A stretch of 64,000 nt of DNA, from the NCBI RefSeq assembly GCF_024494655.1, contig NZ_JANHDL010000009.1:48835-112834 (forward strand), read 5' to 3'. The notes under the pieces are model-generated. The model worked only from the letters and a program-made list of their open reading frames with translations, ran no database searches and was not told where the DNA came from. A program made the position numbers and the translations under genes. Each line of letters begins with the position of its first letter. The first letter of the stretch is position 1. Positions 16,166 through 25,236 of this stretch are shown one piece after another. The DNA comes from Halorubrum laminariae (GTDB taxonomy: Archaea > Halobacteriota > Halobacteria > Halobacteriales > Haloferacaceae).

Positions 16166-18136
16166 CTACGTCTCGCGAACCGTCGACTCGATCTCGCCGA
16201 CGACCTCCGGATTGCGGAGCGCGCTGACGTCGCCAAACTCCTCGCCGCGGGCGATGTCTTCTAACAGCCGACGCATGATCTTCCCCGAGCGCGTCTTCGG
16301 TAACTCCGGCGTGAAGACGATCCGGTCCGGGCGAGCCACGTCGCCGACAGACCGTGCGAGCCGTTCGGATATCGCCTCGCGGAGCGGGTCATCGGTGTCG
16401 ACGCCGCTTCGTGTCGTGACGTACGCCACGATCTGGCCGTCGTTGTCGCCGACAACCGCCGCCTCAGTCACGCCGTCAGTCTCGACTATCGCCGACTCCA
16501 GTTCGGCGGTGTTGAAGCGGTGCGCGCGGACGTTGATCACGTCGTCGACGCGGCCGAGGATCGTAATGTAGCCGTCCTCGTCGACCGTCGCGCCGTCGCC
16601 GGTGCGGTACCGCCAGCCGTCGTCGCCCTCCAGCCAGTACTCGCGGCGGTAGCGCTCGTCGCCCTCGCGGAGGCCGCGCAGCATTCCGGGCCACGGCGCG
16701 GCGATCGTGAGGTAGCCGGGCTCGCCGGGATCGACCGGATCGCCGTCCTCGTCAACGACGCGGGCGTCGATCCCGGGGAGCGGCGGCCCGACCGTCCCCG
16801 GCTTCATCGGCGAGATACCGGGGAGCGTCGCGAGCGCGATAGCTCCTGTCTCGGTCTGCCACCACGTGTCGACGACCGGCACGTCGTCGCCGCCGACGTG
16901 CTCGCGATACCACCGCCACGCCTTCGGTGTGATCGACTCCCCGACCGTTCCCAGAAGGCGGATGGACGAGAGGTCGTGGGCGTCCGGGTACTCCGACCCC
17001 CACTTCATGAACGAGCGAATCGCGGTCGGGGAGGTGTAGAAGACACTCACCGCGTTGCGCTCGATCAGGTCCCAGACGCGGTCGCGGTCGGGATAGTCGG
17101 GCGAGCCCTCGTAGAGCACCGTCGTCGTCCCGAGCGCGAGGGGCCCGTACACGCCGTACGAGTGGCCTGTGATCCACCCGATGTCGGCGGCACACCAGTA
17201 GGTGTCGTCCGGGCGAACGTCGAGGACGTTGCGCGTGGTCCACGCGACCTGCGAGAGATAGCCGCCCGTCGCGTGCTCGACGCCCTTCGGCTGGCCGGTC
17301 GTCCCCGACGTGTACATCACGAACAGGAGATCCGTCGCGTCGCGGGCGACCGGCTCGACCGTCTCGCCGTCGTGCGCGTCGACCACCGACTCGTAGGCGT
17401 GTTCGTCGTCGCCGAGCGACACGTCGAGGGCGTCGCCGAGGCGGTCGACGACGACCGTCTGCCGGAGGTCGCCGTCGATCCGGAGACGGGCGTTGTCGGC
17501 CTTCGACTTCTGGTTGAACGCGTCCTCGCGGCGATAGTAGCCGTCGCAGGTGATCAAATACTCCGAATCGGCGGCGTCGATCCGCGTCGCAAGCGCCTCC
17601 GCTGAGAGCCCCGCAAAGACGACATTGTGGGGCGCGCCGATGCGGGCGCACGCCAGCATCGCGATCGGCAACTCCGGTATCATCGGGAGATACAGTGTCA
17701 CCACGTCGTCCTCGCCGACTCCAAGGTCTCGGAGTCCGGCCGCGAGCGCGTTCATCTCGCGATGCAGGTCGAGGTACGTGTACGACCGGCGCTCGCCGCG
17801 CTTGCCGAACCACCGGATCGCGAGCTGGTTCCGACGGTGGTCGAGGTGCCGGTCGACGCAGTTCGCGGCGGCGTTGAGTCTCCCCTCCGGGAACCACTCG
17901 TAAAACGGCGGGTCGTCGTCGTCGAGGACGGTCTCGTACGGTCGCTCCCAGTCGAGGAGGTCGGCAGCCCTGCGCCACGCCTCCGGTCCCTCGCGCTCGA
18001 ACGTCTCGTACACCCCGGCGTCACTCGCGACCGCCCGATCGCGGAACGACTCCGGCGGATCGATGGCGTCGTCGCCGCTCACGACCGCGCTGTCGTCCCC
18101 GATCGAGTGCCGGCCGTCCATTCCGGCGTCATCCAT
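16166..18136 (-). CDS. acs: Acetyl-CoA synthetase (AMP-forming), copy 2
   Basis: Paralogue of the gene at 11775, 656 residues. It shows the same motifs: YTSGTTGQPKGV, WWQTETGAIA and LPKTRSGKIMRRLL with the catalytic lysine near residue 620. In WWQTETGAIA the GM of copy 1 is replaced by AI, and the loop after LGRVDDVINVRAHRFN also differs, so the acyl specificity may not be identical. The start at 18136 is preceded on the minus strand by a TATA-like gtatac about 30 nt upstream; the extension to 18235 is not supported. It may be a propionyl- or acetyl-CoA synthetase. Confidence 0.9.
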   Translation of the reverse strand: MDDAGMDGRHSIGDDSAVVSGDDAIDPPESFRDRAVASDAGVYETFEREGPEAWRRAADLLDWERPYETVLDDDDPPFYEWFPEGRLNAAANCVDRHLDHRRNQLAIRWFGKRGERRSYTYLDLHREMNALAAGLRDLGVGEDDVVTLYLPMIPELPIAMLACARIGAPHNVVFAGLSAEALATRIDAADSEYLITCDGYYRREDAFNQKSKADNARLRIDGDLRQTVVVDRLGDALDVSLGDDEHAYESVVDAHDGETVEPVARDATDLLFVMYTSGTTGQPKGVEHATGGYLSQVAWTTRNVLDVRPDDTYWCAADIGWITGHSYGVYGPLALGTTTVLYEGSPDYPDRDRVWDLIERNAVSVFYTSPTAIRSFMKWGSEYPDAHDLSSIRLLGTVGESITPKAWRWYREHVGGDDVPVVDTWWQTETGAIALATLPGISPMKPGTVGPPLPGIDARVVDEDGDPVDPGEPGYLTIAAPWPGMLRGLREGDERYRREYWLEGDDGWRYRTGDGATVDEDGYITILGRVDDVINVRAHRFNTAELESAIVETDGVTEAAVVGDNDGQIVAYVTTRSGVDTDDPLREAISERLARSVGDVARPDRIVFTPELPKTRSGKIMRRLLEDIARGEEFGDVSALRNPEVVGEIESTVRET

Positions 18137-18262
18137 GATATTTATTCGCAATCGAAGCCATGTATACTTTGTCCGAACCCCCGACCGCTGAGAAACGATC
18201 GGTCCTCGCTCGCAACCGATTTGACCCCGACACACAGAGGTTCCCTCCCGAGAGCGCAGGAC

Positions 18263-19627
18263 TCAGGCCGACTCGGCCGAGGCGAGCCCGGCCGCTTTCG
18301 AGCGCGCTCGCGCCACGATCGACGGCTTCGCTTCGAAGTCAACCGTGACTTGGTCGCTCGCGTACGTCTCGTCGGCGACGTGCCCGTGGTCGTGGATCCA
18401 CGAGACAAGGCTCATCGCGTCGTCCGAGACGGGGAGCACGAGCCGCTCGCGCTCCCACTCCGGGAGTTCCGATTCGACGCGATCACGCAGCTCCGCGACG
18501 CCGGCCCCCGTCTTTGCCGAGACGGCGACCGGGTCGGGTGCCACGCCGGAGAGCGCGGCGCGCTTGTCCGCGAGTTCGCCGGGCGCGAGCCGATCGACTT
18601 TGTTGAACACGGTGACGATCGGTGCCTCGTTGCGCTCGTACAGCGTGTCGTGGCTGGTGACGAGCTTCTCGCGCATCGCCTCGACGGACTCGCTCGCGTC
18701 CACGACGAGGAGGACGAGGTCCGCGCGGTACACCGAATCAAGGGTCGACTCGAACGACTCGACGAGCCAGTGCGGGAGGTCGGCGATGAACCCGACCGTG
18801 TCGGTTAAGAGTACGTCGCGCTTCTCCATCTCGGCGCGACGCGTCGTGGTGCCGAGGGTGGTGAAGAGCATGTCCTGTGACTCCGCGGTCGTGTCGAGGT
18901 CGGGGTGTCGGTCGGCGTTCTCGTCCACGTCCATCTCGGCCGCGAGCCGCCGCATCAGCGTGGACTTGCCGGCGTTGGTGTAGCCGGCGAGCGCGACCAG
19001 ATCGAACCCGGAGTCGCGGCGCTGCTCGCGGCGCGCCTGCTCTTTGTCCGCGATCGAGTCAAGCTCGTCGCGGATCTCGGAGATCTGCCGTTTGATGTCG
19101 CGTTCGACGCTCTCGTCGTACTCGCCCAGCCCCATGAATCCCGGCCGCTCGTCGCGCTTCGCGAGGCTCGCTTTCGCCTCCGCGCGCGGCAGTTCGTATC
19201 GCAACTCCGCGAGTTCGACCTGTAGCTGGGCCTTCCGCGTGTTCGCGCGCTGGCCGAAGATCTCGAGGATGAGCGTGAACCGGTCGATCACCTCGACGCC
19301 CTCCGGGAGCTTCCCCCCGATGTTGAACGTCTGGTACGGTCCCACGTCGTTGTCGAGAATCACCGCGTCGGCGTCGGCGCGGCAGACTCGGTCGCGTAGC
19401 TCCGCGACCTTCCCCTCGCCGAACATGAACGCGGCGTCTTCGGTGCGGGTCTGTGTGAGTTCGTCGACGACCTCGTAGCCGGCGGCAGCGGCGAGCTGAC
19501 TGATCTCCGTCAGGTCCGCGTCGCCGTCGTCGACGCGTTTCGCGACGACCGCGCGGCGATCGTTCGATGCGACCTCGGTCTCGGCGCGTTCTTCCCCGCC
19601 GTTCGTCCCCTCGGCGTTCCCGGTCAT
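18263..19627 (-). CDS. hflX: HflX ribosome-associated GTPase
   Basis: GTPase of 454 residues. The HflX N-terminal domain contains the motif VILDNDVGPYQTFNIGG and the conserved QRANTRKAQLQVELAELRYELP. The G domain has G1 GYTNAGKST, the G2/switch region LFTTLGTTTRR, G3 DTVGF and G4 NKVD (residues about 225-370). HflX splits or rescues stalled ribosomes in bacteria, and archaeal members bind the large subunit. Its start overlaps the stop of the upstream DUF2209-like gene by 4 bp, indicating translational coupling. Confidence 0.93.
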   Translation of the reverse strand: MTGNAEGTNGGEERAETEVASNDRRAVVAKRVDDGDADLTEISQLAAAAGYEVVDELTQTRTEDAAFMFGEGKVAELRDRVCRADADAVILDNDVGPYQTFNIGGKLPEGVEVIDRFTLILEIFGQRANTRKAQLQVELAELRYELPRAEAKASLAKRDERPGFMGLGEYDESVERDIKRQISEIRDELDSIADKEQARREQRRDSGFDLVALAGYTNAGKSTLMRRLAAEMDVDENADRHPDLDTTAESQDMLFTTLGTTTRRAEMEKRDVLLTDTVGFIADLPHWLVESFESTLDSVYRADLVLLVVDASESVEAMREKLVTSHDTLYERNEAPIVTVFNKVDRLAPGELADKRAALSGVAPDPVAVSAKTGAGVAELRDRVESELPEWERERLVLPVSDDAMSLVSWIHDHGHVADETYASDQVTVDFEAKPSIVARARSKAAGLASAESA

Positions 19628-19980
19628 AACAGGAGGTCGCGAGCGGCGTACGCGGCATGATGTGCTGCCTGCACGGTTTCGCGTTCGCCTATGCTCTCGA
19701 CGTATTTAAACTCGGGTCGGAAGCTCAGTCCGATCCGCTCGGCCGGCTCCTCGTAGAACTCGCCGCCCTCGGCGACGACGGGGCCGTCCGGCGGTTCCGG
19801 GAGATCGCCGACGGCCTCAGCGGTGAGCGCGACCGTCGCGTCGAGCGTCGGGCCCTCGCGGACGGCCGCGAACCCCATGCCCTCGACGGATCGGATCCGG
19901 GTCGAATCGATCACCGCGTGAACCGCGGCCGCCACCATCAGGTACTCGCCGTCCTCCTCGTGGCGGCCGCTGATGTCCAC
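19624..19980 (-). CDS. Conserved archaeal protein (DUF2209-like)
   Basis: Protein of 118 residues from a GTG start at 19980. The N-terminus VDISGRHEEDGEYLMVAAAV is characteristic of an archaeal family that I believe is DUF2209, function unknown; it looks like a small alpha/beta nuclease-like fold with a conserved acidic start. A few residues further upstream are open (PEVVG before VDISG), but there is no ATG. Its stop codon overlaps the hflX start by 4 bp. Confidence 0.65.
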   Translation of the reverse strand: MDISGRHEEDGEYLMVAAAVHAVIDSTRIRSVEGMGFAAVREGPTLDATVALTAEAVGDLPEPPDGPVVAEGGEFYEEPAERIGLSFRPEFKYVESIGERETVQAAHHAAYAARDLLL

Positions 19981-20092
19981 GCCGACGACCTCAGGGACGG
20001 GCGACCGTCACCTCGGTTCGCGAGTCGGGCGAAGCGGATCCACGCGGCGCGGATCCGGGCGTGTGAGTGTGCACGTATTTCATCCCGATACC

Positions 20093-20200
20093 TCAACGTT
20101 GATCGGCCGTCGAATTGAACGTTTCCGTCGTGGTCATCCCGTTCGTCGTGGTCATCCCGTTCGTCGCGGTCATTCTTCCGTCCGCTTCCGCGTCACTCAT
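20093..20200 (-). CDS. Possible 35-residue low-complexity ORF after moaC
   Basis: ATG at 20200 to TGA at 20093, 21 nt downstream of the moaC stop. The peptide contains the repeat TNGMTT, produced by an 18-bp tandem DNA repeat (20126-20174) that keeps frame. No family is recognised. It may be a translated leader or simply repeat sequence. Confidence 0.25.
   Translation of the reverse strand: MSDAEADGRMTATNGMTTTNGMTTTETFNSTADQR
20126..20174. repeat. 18-bp tandem repeat between moaC and the DUF2209-like gene
   Basis: Units cgtcgtggtcatcccgtt at 20126-20143 and 20144-20161 are identical, followed by a partial third unit (20162-20174) with one change. Confidence 0.8.
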
Positions 20201-20221
20201 CGATAGTTCGAACGGGTCGCG

Positions 20222-20731
20222 TCACTCGTCGACGGCTCGCTTCACCTTGTCGACAACTTCCACGTCCGCGATCCGAGTGGCCGTATACTGTCCGTCGGCG
20301 TCCTTCTCCGCCGCTTTCACCATATCCCAGACGACGTTGAGTCCCGTAGTGACCCCTTCTAACGCCTCCATCTCACAGCCCGTCTTTCCCGTCGTCTCGA
20401 CGGCGACGGCCAGCTCGATCCGGTCGTCGTTGACGGCGAAGTCGGTGTCGACGTTCGTGATCGGGATCTGGTGGCACATCGGGATCGTCTCCCACGTGTG
20501 TTTGACCGCCTGCACCGCGCCGACTCGGGCGGTCGCGAGCACGTCACCCTTCCCGACCTCGTCCGCCTCCACGGCCGCGACGGTCGAGGGGGTCAGCCGG
20601 ATCTCGCCGCGGGCGACCGCGCGCCGGTTCGTGTCTGGTTTCGCGCCCACGTCGACCATCCTGACTTCGCCGGACTCGGTCGTGTGCGTCAACTCGTCTG
20701 CGGTCTCCGTCTCCTCGCTGTCCTCAGGCAT
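20222..20731 (-). CDS. moaC: MoaC, cyclic pyranopterin monophosphate synthase
   Basis: Enzyme of 169 residues making cyclic pyranopterin monophosphate in the first stage of molybdenum cofactor synthesis. The family motifs MVDVGAKPDTNRRAVARG, HTWETIPMCHQIPITNVD and GCEMEALEGVTTGLN (active-site region) are intact. The first 22 residues are an acidic extension. Its start overlaps the end of the nnr gene by 8 bp, so the two are co-transcribed. Confidence 0.95.
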   Translation of the reverse strand: MPEDSEETETADELTHTTESGEVRMVDVGAKPDTNRRAVARGEIRLTPSTVAAVEADEVGKGDVLATARVGAVQAVKHTWETIPMCHQIPITNVDTDFAVNDDRIELAVAVETTGKTGCEMEALEGVTTGLNVVWDMVKAAEKDADGQYTATRIADVEVVDKVKRAVDE

Positions 20732-22241
20732 CGCGCATCGCCTCCGGAAGCCGGTCGATCACGTCCGTCGCCACGAGCCCGTACCCCCGCTCGTCGGCGA
20801 CGAGGTCCCCGGCGGTTCCGGTGACGTACGCGCCCGCGACCGCGCCTCGGAACGCGTCGGTCTGAGCCGCCAGCGCGCCGACCGCGCCGGCGAGCACGTC
20901 TCCCGTCCCGCCGACGGTCATCCCCGGATTGCCGGTCCGGTTCAGTCGGAGGTCGTCGCCGTCGGTCACCACATCGTACGCGCCCTTCACGAGCAGCGTG
21001 TGACCGAGTTCGCCCGCGAACGACCGGACCAGTTCGCCCCGCTCGTCGGGGTCGTCCGCGGTCTCGCCGCCCATCGCGACGAGTTCGCCTTGGTGGGGCG
21101 TACAGATCAGGTCGGCGTCCGTATCGATCTCGGGAACGACCCGGAGCGCGTCGGCGTCGACAACCGCGCGGCCGTCGTACGCGGCGAGGAACGCCCGGAC
21201 GAAGTCGGCGGTCCCGTCGCTGTCTCCCAGTCCCGGGCCGAGCACGACGGCGTCGGTGCCGGCGGCCAGATCCCGAACGCGATCGAGGTGGTTCGGCCCG
21301 AGACGGTCGCCCGGCAGGTCGCGCACGATCAGGTCGGCCGAGAAGCCCTGAATCTCCCGGGCAACAGTCTCGGGACAGGCGACGCTGACGAGGTCGGCAC
21401 CCGCCCGGAGCGCCGCCCGGGCGGTGAGGGACGGCGCGCCCGTGTAGGGGCCGCCGCCCACGACGAGCACCTCGCCGTTGTCGCCCTTGTGCGAGTTCGG
21501 ATCGCGGCTGATCCCGAGCAGGTCGCCGGGACCGGTAAACCGCTCCGCCGCCCGGGGTATCCCGATGTCCGCGACGGTCACGGTCGCGTCGAGCGCGTCG
21601 AGGCCGGGTTTCGCGTCGTGGAAGGTGACGACGCGGTCGGCCTCGACGGCGATGGGTGCGTCACCGCTGGCTCCGGTCGAGTCGGCGGTGGCCGCCCCGG
21701 TCAGGTCATCGGCCCCGCCGATCGAGTTGCCGTCGGGCGCTCCGGTGGGATCGCCCGTGTCCGCGTCGATTCCGGACGGCACGTCGACGGAGACGACCGT
21801 CGCGTCGTTCGCGTTGATCGCTCGCGCCGCGCTCCGCTCCGGTTCGCGGAGGCGTCCCGTCGCGCCCGATCCGAGCATCGCATCGACGACCACGTCCGGA
21901 TCGCCGAGCGACAGGTCGGCCGAGTCGGTCACCGTCTTCGTCGGGAGTTCGGCTTCGGCGAGCGCGTCCCAGTTCTCCCGCGCGATGTCGGTCCGGATCG
22001 ACTCCGGTCGGCCGAGCAGCGTGACGCCCACGTCGTACGCTGAGAGGAACCGGGCCGCGACGAACGCGTCGCCTCCGTTGTTGCCGCGGCCGCAGCACAG
22101 CGCGACGGTCGCGCCGGGCTCTGCGACGGTCCGCACCGCGCGGGCGACGGCGTTGCCCGATGACTCCATGAGCTGTTTTCTTGGAATGCCGAGGGCGGCC
22201 GCGTTGGCGTCGACCGCCGCCATCCGGTCAGTCGTGATCAT
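20724..22241 (-). CDS. nnr: Bifunctional NAD(P)H-hydrate epimerase / ADP-dependent dehydratase
   Basis: Repair enzyme of 505 residues. The N-terminal half (about 1-215) is the YjeF_N epimerase with CGRGNNGGDAFVAAR and DAMLGSGATG. The C-terminal half (about 230-500) is the ADP-dependent NAD(P)HX dehydratase with VVGGGPYTGAPSLTARAALR, VVDADALRV and the signature NPGMTVGGTGDVLAG. Together they restore hydrated NADH and NADPH. A linker of about 40 residues rich in G, A, T and D joins the halves. Start ATG 22241; a ccttatcag TATA-like box lies about 28 nt upstream. It is the first gene of an nnr-moaC operon. Confidence 0.93.
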   Translation of the reverse strand: MITTDRMAAVDANAAALGIPRKQLMESSGNAVARAVRTVAEPGATVALCCGRGNNGGDAFVAARFLSAYDVGVTLLGRPESIRTDIARENWDALAEAELPTKTVTDSADLSLGDPDVVVDAMLGSGATGRLREPERSAARAINANDATVVSVDVPSGIDADTGDPTGAPDGNSIGGADDLTGAATADSTGASGDAPIAVEADRVVTFHDAKPGLDALDATVTVADIGIPRAAERFTGPGDLLGISRDPNSHKGDNGEVLVVGGGPYTGAPSLTARAALRAGADLVSVACPETVAREIQGFSADLIVRDLPGDRLGPNHLDRVRDLAAGTDAVVLGPGLGDSDGTADFVRAFLAAYDGRAVVDADALRVVPEIDTDADLICTPHQGELVAMGGETADDPDERGELVRSFAGELGHTLLVKGAYDVVTDGDDLRLNRTGNPGMTVGGTGDVLAGAVGALAAQTDAFRGAVAGAYVTGTAGDLVADERGYGLVATDVIDRLPEAMRDA

Positions 22242-22539
22242 GCGTCGGGATTCGCGCGACGACTGATAAGGGTGCGGGCGTGGTGGCCGTCGAGAATACG
22301 TGACGGGCGGCAGTATCGTCCGCCGGCGGGTCGTCGGTGAATGAAAATCTTGATGCGGTTCGGAGGGGAATCGCTCACCGAGAAGCCGTGTCTGTCGACG
22401 CACACCTCGCCGCCTCGTTCCAGCTCCGGCCCGTTCCGCCTCAGAGCGGACGCGTTCTCCGCCGAGCGGCGCGTGTGGCCGCCACAGTACCCGCAGAAAG
22501 ACGCCTCCAGCGGACCGACTGTCGCAGACGGATCTTCGC

Positions 22540-23568
22540 ATGAATATTGGATTCTTCACCGACAGCTACTTCCCCGGTATCGACGGCGTCACCTACACGA
22601 TCAGCGCGTGGCGCGATCGGCTTCAGGACCGCGGCCACGATGTGTACGTCGTCTACCCCGCGAGCAGTCATGAGCCCGACGACAACGAACTACCGGTTCC
22701 GTCGCTACCGAACCCCTTCTATAAACAGTACCGCGTACCGATCTATCGGCGGCTCTCCACGCTCCCCGACCTCGACGTGGTCCACTGTCACGGTCCGGCG
22801 GCAACGGGGCTGATGGGCGCTCGGTACGCGAAGCAACGCGGCGTGAAGTCGGTGTATACGCACCACACCCCGGTCGAGGACTACTTCGTGCAGGGGCTGA
22901 AGTCGGAGGCCCTCGCGACCGCCGCGGGGCGGCTGTACGTCGCGTACGAGAACCGCCTGCTTCGCTCGTTCGACTGCGTGACCGCCTCGACCGACCGGAT
23001 CCGCCGCGACGTGACGCCTCGAAAGCTCCCCGTCGGCATCGAGATGGACACGTTCCGTCCGACCGAACCACTGTTCGAGTCCGACGATCCCGTGATCGGC
23101 TACAGCGGTCGACTGACGCGCAAGAAACACGTCGACGAGATCCTCCGACTCGCGGAGCGGCGGCCCGACCTGCGGTTCGAACTCGTCGGCGAGGGACCGG
23201 TTCGAGACTCGCTCGAACGTGCGGCCCCCGAAAACGTTCGAATCCGCGACTTCCTGCCGCGCGAGGATCTTCCGGCGTTTTACGCCGCGCTCGACGTGTT
23301 CGTCACGGCCTCGACCTGTGACACCCTCGGCCTCTCGACGCTCGAAGCGAACGCGTGCGGCACCCCCGTCGCGGCCGCGGACGTGTCACCGTTCGACGAG
23401 ACGATCGGTCGCGACAACGGTGCTCGCTTCGCTCACGGCGACATCGACGACATGGAGCGTGCGGTGACAGACTGCCTCGACCACGACCGCCCGACGCGCG
23501 AGGCGGTCGAGCCGTTCTCCATCGATCGGACGATAGATGACCTCGAAGCTATCTACGGGGTGACGTAG
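22540..23568 (+). CDS. GT4-family glycosyltransferase
   Basis: Glycosyltransferase of 342 residues with a GT-B fold. The N-terminus MNIGFFTDSYFPGIDGVTYT is typical of GT4 enzymes making glycolipids such as mannosyl or glucosyl diacylglycerol. The nucleotide-sugar region contains GYSGRLTRKKHVDEIL, and the E-x7-E-type region contains TLGLSTLEANACGTPVAA. The likely role is cytoplasmic-face glycolipid or glycan synthesis; the donor is not readable. The stop codon is immediately followed by the ATG of the DUF2070 gene, so the pair forms an operon. Of the 298 nt upstream (22242-22539), only the divergent nnr promoter could be identified. Confidence 0.9.
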   Translation: MNIGFFTDSYFPGIDGVTYTISAWRDRLQDRGHDVYVVYPASSHEPDDNELPVPSLPNPFYKQYRVPIYRRLSTLPDLDVVHCHGPAATGLMGARYAKQRGVKSVYTHHTPVEDYFVQGLKSEALATAAGRLYVAYENRLLRSFDCVTASTDRIRRDVTPRKLPVGIEMDTFRPTEPLFESDDPVIGYSGRLTRKKHVDEILRLAERRPDLRFELVGEGPVRDSLERAAPENVRIRDFLPREDLPAFYAALDVFVTASTCDTLGLSTLEANACGTPVAAADVSPFDETIGRDNGARFAHGDIDDMERAVTDCLDHDRPTREAVEPFSIDRTIDDLEAIYGVT

Positions 23569-25227
23569 ATGGGGGCGGACAACGTCGACGTCTTCCAGCG
23601 GCTGGTGTTCAGCGTTCCGTCGCTGTCGGTGCAGATTCCGGCGCTCGCGGGCCTCAGTCTTGTGTACGGCGCAGTCGCGTTCGCCGCCGTCTCGGCGTTC
23701 ACGCCGCTCGATCTCGCGCCCGCGAGCGTGCTTCCAGTCGTGGTGCTCCTGTTTTTGCTTCCGTTCGCGCTCGCCGCCGAACTGTTCCCTCGGACGCTGT
23801 CGCAGTACCCGCGGACGTGGAGCTACTTTCTGGCGCTGACGAGCCAGTTCGTCATGTTCGTCTACGCGCTCGTGCTCTCGGGCGCGAACGACATCGGGAA
23901 CGCGTGGAGCATCATCTGGTTGTGTTTCATCACGCTGTATTTACTCAACATCCTAGTGCTCGTCATTTCGACGGGGATCGACCGATATAAGCGGATCCTC
24001 CTCGTCTCGCTGGCCGAGCCCGCTGCGCTCATCGCCGCCTTCTACGCGGTCGGCGGCGGCGGCGATCTGGGATTTTCGACGTACCGACACGTCTTCGCGT
24101 TCGCGTCGCTGCTCATCGCGGCGGCCTTCCTGGTGTTCGTGCTGCTCGTCGTCGATTACCTGATCCGGAGCAACACCGACGTGTCGGCGTTCGAGCTCAC
24201 CTCCGGAATCCTGCGGAACGACCGCGCCTCTCTCGACCTCGGCGTCGAGGCCCGGCCCGCGGTCGAGACGCTCGTCATCGACAACGGCGACCGGCTCCGG
24301 CTGGTCGCGCCGTGGGTGCACCCGGGACCCCTCGGCGGGTTCGGCGGCGGCCAGCTCAGCGGGAACGTGATCGACGCGCTGAACGATGGCGAGGACGGCG
24401 AGAGCGGCTTCTTCGTCCATGTCCCGTGTACGCACAAAGAGGACCTCTCCAACCCAGAGGATGCAGCGAAGATACTGGACGCCGTCAGCGAACCGACGGG
24501 CGTCACGCAGGCGTCGCGGCTCGTGTACGAGGACTACGGCGAGATCGAGTTCTACGGCCGTCGGATCGGCGACAAGCAGGTTATCTATCTCCACGGTGAG
24601 GGGATCGACGACTACGACACCGGCGTGTTCATGTGCGGCGTCGACGAGGACGACGTACTTCTCATGGACCTGCACAAACACGACCTGCAGGACGGCCCTG
24701 AAAAGGAGATCCTGTACGGCTCCGCCGAGGCCGACCGGCTGAAGGCGCACTTCGACGACTTCCGCGATCGACTCGCCGAGGAGCCGGTTCACGACTACGC
24801 CGCCGGCTTCGAGGTCGTCCAGTCGACGCAGGACGTGGTGGCGATAGTCGAGCGCGTCGACAGCGAGTCGGTCCTGCTGATGGGGATCGACACGAACGGG
24901 ATCACCCCCGACGTGCGGTCGCTGGCGGCCGAGTACGAAACCGAGTTCGACGATGTGCTCGTCTTCTCGACGGACACGCACGCCTCCATCCACGAACTCG
25001 CGAACATGACCCGTTCGAACGTCGAAGCGCTCGACGCGGCCGTCGAGCGCGCGAGCGAGGATGTCGCCCCTGCGACGGTTGGACTCGCCAGCCAACAGAC
25101 CCAGCCGCTCAAGCTGCTCAAGACCGACTACAACGGGCTGGTGTTCAGCGTCAACATCCTGATCAGGCTGACGATAATCGCGCTGTTCATCCTCTACGTA
25201 GTGCTCGTGTTGTGGCTGTTCTTCTGA
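23569..25227 (+). CDS. DUF2070 family membrane protein
   Basis: Protein of 552 residues: six or seven transmembrane segments in the first 210 residues, a large soluble domain (about 220-520) and one C-terminal transmembrane helix (LTIIALFILYVVLVLWLFF). The soluble domain has VAPWVHPGPLGGFGGGQLSG and the metal-site-like HVPCTHKEDL, as in archaeal DUF2070. Function is unknown. Its conserved link to a glycosyltransferase here suggests an envelope role. The start codon directly abuts the previous stop. Confidence 0.88.
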   Translation: MGADNVDVFQRLVFSVPSLSVQIPALAGLSLVYGAVAFAAVSAFTPLDLAPASVLPVVVLLFLLPFALAAELFPRTLSQYPRTWSYFLALTSQFVMFVYALVLSGANDIGNAWSIIWLCFITLYLLNILVLVISTGIDRYKRILLVSLAEPAALIAAFYAVGGGGDLGFSTYRHVFAFASLLIAAAFLVFVLLVVDYLIRSNTDVSAFELTSGILRNDRASLDLGVEARPAVETLVIDNGDRLRLVAPWVHPGPLGGFGGGQLSGNVIDALNDGEDGESGFFVHVPCTHKEDLSNPEDAAKILDAVSEPTGVTQASRLVYEDYGEIEFYGRRIGDKQVIYLHGEGIDDYDTGVFMCGVDEDDVLLMDLHKHDLQDGPEKEILYGSAEADRLKAHFDDFRDRLAEEPVHDYAAGFEVVQSTQDVVAIVERVDSESVLLMGIDTNGITPDVRSLAAEYETEFDDVLVFSTDTHASIHELANMTRSNVEALDAAVERASEDVAPATVGLASQQTQPLKLLKTDYNGLVFSVNILIRLTIIALFILYVVLVLWLFF

Positions 25228-25236
25228 CTCGGCCCG

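Noticed and set aside
20115..22043. 642-codon plus-strand open frame
   Set aside because: It lies opposite moaC and nnr, which show full family motifs. The composition is low complexity.
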